Source: Nannocystis punicea (GTDB lineage Bacteria; Myxococcota_A; Polyangia; Nannocystales; Nannocystaceae). Taken from it: 64,000 bases of DNA. The number at the start of each line of letters is the position of its first letter. The first letter of the stretch is position 1. The translations under genes were made by a program, and so were the position numbers. Below are positions 61,763-64,000 of the stretch, piece after piece. Below the pieces are notes generated by a model. It searched no databases and had not been told where the DNA came from. It worked only from the letters and a program-made list of their open reading frames with translations. The DNA lies in the NCBI RefSeq assembly GCF_026965555.1, contig NZ_CP114040.1:558001-622000 (forward strand), read 5' to 3'.

Positions 61763-62796
61763 GGGGCGTCGTCGGCGACGAACAGGAGCTCGGCGCTGGC
61801 GCGGCCGCTGCGGTTGTCCGTGACGTCGAGGAAGAGGCGCGTGGGGACGACGTCGTCGGGGACGACGAACTCGATCGTGGGGTCATCCCAGTCGGTGTAG
61901 GAGACCCAGCCGAAGTCAAGGACGGGGGCGTCGAACCAGCCGCGGATCTGCAGGCGCTCCTCCCGGCTGACCGGCTCGCCCGACCAGGGCTTGCCCTCCT
62001 CGTCGCCGCTGGTGAGCCAGTAGGTCTGGGCCGAGCCCTCGGTGAAGATCGGCTCGACGGTGATGCGATCGCGGCGGCGCACGCCGACGCTGCTGCCGGG
62101 GGCGACGAGGTGCTCGCTGCGCTCCGCGCCGCGCTGACGCGTGACGCGGAACTCGACCACGTCCGGGTTGATGTCGACGTCTTGCGCGAGGATCTCCGGC
62201 GGGATGTGGCTCGCGTCGGGGCCGAACGGGAGCGGGGCCCACTGCGGGCCGAGCAAGAGTTCCCACTGGACGAGGATGCACGCCTCGAGCGCGGTGTGGG
62301 GGGGCCGGCTCAGGCGCTCGAGGCACGCCGCGGGCGTGACGGCGGCGTCGCGGCTGGCGATGATCAGGAGCTGGAGATCCGGGCGAGCGACGGTGAAGGC
62401 GCCGCCGAGGCCGACGCGGATCTGCTGGCCCTCGTCGAGGCGGCACAGCTCGGGCACGCCGAGCGGCAGCGGCGTGGGGCAGTCGGGCACGTCGCCGGCG
62501 ATCGCCGCCAGCGGGCCCTTCATCACGCAGTCGAAGCCGCAGACGAGCCACACCGGCGGCTGCACGTCGACGCCCGGCGGGGCGGCGAAGAAGGCGGTGA
62601 GCTCGATGGTGTCGAGCGGGAGGAAGGTGGCCCGCCGACGGCCCGCGGGGACGTTGAGCAGCGAGGCGTAGCCGCCCGGCTCGACGACCTCGAGGCGGAC
62701 GCCGCGGAACTGCGGGGCGGTGATCAGGTACTCGGGTTCGACCGGCAGACAGGCGGCGAGCAGGGCCGCAGATCCGCCGAGGAGCCACCTTCGCAT
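61759..62796 (-). CDS. Lipoprotein partner of TonB-dependent receptor, copy 2
   Basis: 345 residues; ATG at 62796, lipobox LLAAC at about 16. Paralogue of the lipoprotein at 58017-59048: FRGVRLEVVEPGGYASLLNV, FLPLDTIELTAFFAAPPG, CPTPLPLGVPELCRLDEG, VTPAACLERLSRPPHTALE and VVPDDVVPTRLFLDVTDNR. The N-terminal 60 residues and the VVEPGGY motif are the best conserved. First gene of the unit; a 4-base overlap couples it to receptor copy 2. Ligand unknown. Confidence 0.83.
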   Translation of the reverse strand: MRRWLLGGSAALLAACLPVEPEYLITAPQFRGVRLEVVEPGGYASLLNVPAGRRRATFLPLDTIELTAFFAAPPGVDVQPPVWLVCGFDCVMKGPLAAIAGDVPDCPTPLPLGVPELCRLDEGQQIRVGLGGAFTVARPDLQLLIIASRDAAVTPAACLERLSRPPHTALEACILVQWELLLGPQWAPLPFGPDASHIPPEILAQDVDINPDVVEFRVTRQRGAERSEHLVAPGSSVGVRRRDRITVEPIFTEGSAQTYWLTSGDEEGKPWSGEPVSREERLQIRGWFDAPVLDFGWVSYTDWDDPTIEFVVPDDVVPTRLFLDVTDNRSGRASAELLFVADDAP

Positions 62797-62930
62797 GCGG
62801 ACCGCAGGATACTTCAGCGGTCAGGCCCGGGCCACGTCGGCCTGTGCGTTCGTTTCTGCGCCTCGTGCGCGGCTGGCCGCGAGGACAGGCGCGAAGGGCG
62901 AAGCCCGATGCGGTGATCCGGCGGAGAAGT

Positions 62931-62973
62931 GAGATGTCCCCGGGGACATATGATAGGACCCCGGGGACATGCG
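62931..62973. repeat. Double octamer element (locus R)
   Basis: GAGATGTC (62931), cccggg, GACATATG (62945); then GATAGGAC, cccggg, GACATGCG (62966). The first pair gives a perfect 16-bp palindrome, ATGTCCCCGGGGACAT. The two pairs share the spacer and are 21 bp apart, so here the 14-bp phase is broken. Located just after the FG-GAP gene stop. Confidence 0.75.
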
Positions 62974-62981
62974 CGGGTGCG

Positions 62982-64000
62982 TCAGCCCGGGCAGATGTCG
63001 AGGGCGTCGGCGCCGAGGTTGTTGCCGGGGTGGCAGTCGGCGATCTTGTCGGCGGGGTCGACGTCGACGTAGACGGTGCCGCCGCCCTGGAGGTCGGCGG
63101 TGCACATGACCGTCTCGCACTCGCCGGGGGCGAGGAGCTTGGTGGTGACGGCCTCGCAGACGACGGTGGCCTGGTCGACGGGCTGGTTGGGGTCGGTGGT
63201 CTCGAGGAACTGGACGACGACGCCGTCCTGCACGGGGTTGGTGCCGCGGTTGCACACCTCGGCCTGGAGGTCGATGGTGCCGCCCTGGTTCTGGCACAGG
63301 GTGCCGAGGTCGGTCAGCTCGACGGTGAGGTCGGCGATGTTGAGCTTGCCGGTCGAGCCCTGGTCGTTCTGGCGGAAGTTGTTGAGGCCGGGCGTCTGCC
63401 AGTTGTTGACGAACGTGTCGGCGGACGGGACGCGGGCGTCGTCGGTGACGTGGGTGATCGAGTACTGGAACTGGTTCCACACCGGGCGCGAGTTGGCCCA
63501 GCGGTCGAGCGGGTCGCGGTAGATGACGAAGCCGGGGCGCGACACCTTGGAGGCCATCGGGTAGAGCGGGTCCGTCGCCGGGCAGCTGTTGTAGCTGGTG
63601 CGCGGGACGATGATCTCGGTGGCGAAGTCGCCGTCGACGTCGGCGATCGACGGGTACTCGTTGCCGGTGCCCGAGGAGGCCGGGGCGCTGAACAGGACGT
63701 CGCCGCTCTTGCCGTCGTAGACGCGGACGTAGCACTCGTCGCGGTAGACGGCCTCGGCCGCGCCGTCGCCGTTGAAGTCGAAGATCGACGAGCCGGTGAT
63801 GTTCGACGACAGGTCCTGCGAGGGCTGGACCCACAGCACGCCGTCGGGCAGGTTCTTGGCCTGCTGCGCGGGCGAGCGCTCGCACTTGCCGCCGGGGCGC
63901 TCGACCGGGCTCTCGCCGTTCAGCGCGGCGACGCAGTCGGGGTCGTAGACGGCGTAGTAGGTGGCCGCGGCGGTGGCGAACTCGACCTGGCCGTCGCCGT
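62982..64000 (-). CDS. FG-GAP (integrin-like) repeat protein with CARDB-like C-terminus, partial
   Basis: The gene enters from beyond the window; only the last about 339 codons are seen. The visible N-terminal part has FG-GAP/VCBS-type calcium-binding loops (SIFDFNGDGAAEAVYRDE, PSIADVDGDFATEIIVPRT), typical of surface beta-propellers. The end (LNIADLTVELTDLGTLCQNQ, LQAEVCNRGTNPVQDGVVV, YVDVDPADKIADCHPGNN) is a CARDB-like adhesion domain. Several Cys suggest disulfides. Probably a secreted or surface protein. The start and the full propeller cannot be judged from here. Confidence 0.85.
   Translation of the reverse strand, partial: GDGQVEFATAAATYYAVYDPDCVAALNGESPVERPGGKCERSPAQQAKNLPDGVLWVQPSQDLSSNITGSSIFDFNGDGAAEAVYRDECYVRVYDGKSGDVLFSAPASSGTGNEYPSIADVDGDFATEIIVPRTSYNSCPATDPLYPMASKVSRPGFVIYRDPLDRWANSRPVWNQFQYSITHVTDDARVPSADTFVNNWQTPGLNNFRQNDQGSTGKLNIADLTVELTDLGTLCQNQGGTIDLQAEVCNRGTNPVQDGVVVQFLETTDPNQPVDQATVVCEAVTTKLLAPGECETVMCTADLQGGGTVYVDVDPADKIADCHPGNNLGADALDICPG

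Overview
The window is very GC-rich with strong third-position GC bias. It carries many Ser/Thr-rich lipoproteins, DUF4215 Cys-rich repeats, a DUF1592/DUF1552 pair, a DUF6600 protein, a Ser/Thr kinase and class III cyclases. Together these suggest a myxobacterium (Myxococcota), probably of the Nannocystis lineage. That assignment is inference. I saw no phage, IS, plasmid or CRISPR hallmarks and no tRNA or rRNA.

Layout. 1-6.3 kb: the start of enolase, a helical hypothetical, a GH5 lipoprotein, and two overlapping membrane class III cyclase genes followed by a 15-bp minisatellite. 6.4-7.8 kb: a DUF4215/beta-propeller lipoprotein. 8.1-22.4 kb: one minus-strand four-gene operon of 721, 476, 1056 and 2492 codons, mostly of unknown function. 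22.9-29.5 kb: a decayed gene, a 20-repeat DUF4215 lipoprotein and a VIT/VWA/DUF2135 lipoprotein. 29.7-34.4 kb: a cysteine-free glutaredoxin-like protein, the DUF1592-DUF1552 operon, a small lipoprotein and a CoA-binding protein. 34.5-41 kb: a 1557-residue internally duplicated membrane protein, a hypothetical and a Coq4-like protein. 41.5-48 kb: a hybrid-free histidine kinase, a DUF1624/HGSNAT-like membrane protein, a Nudix hydrolase, and a CPA-type antiporter with a repeat tail. 48.2-55.7 kb: DUF6600 and DUF4142-like envelope proteins, a site-2 protease with CBS domains, a membrane SIR2 protein, a Ser/Thr kinase and two small membrane proteins. 55.7-62.8 kb: two tandem [lipoprotein + TonB-dependent receptor] units with a remnant of a third between them. 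63-64 kb: the end of an FG-GAP lipoprotein-like protein.

Two observations stand out. First, the two cyclases have complementary losses of catalytic residues: one keeps the transition-state Asn/Arg, the other keeps the metal Asps. This is the division of labour in the C1/C2 heterodimer of animal adenylyl cyclases. Second, a short palindromic octamer (consensus GACATGTC) recurs at 18 places, set in a 14-bp phase with 6-bp variable spacers so that each pair can form a TGTCY-N4-RGACA hairpin. It sits mainly at gene borders, but also in frame inside genes, at the border of two gene remnants, and as the core of a convincing terminator. I know of no named element that matches it.
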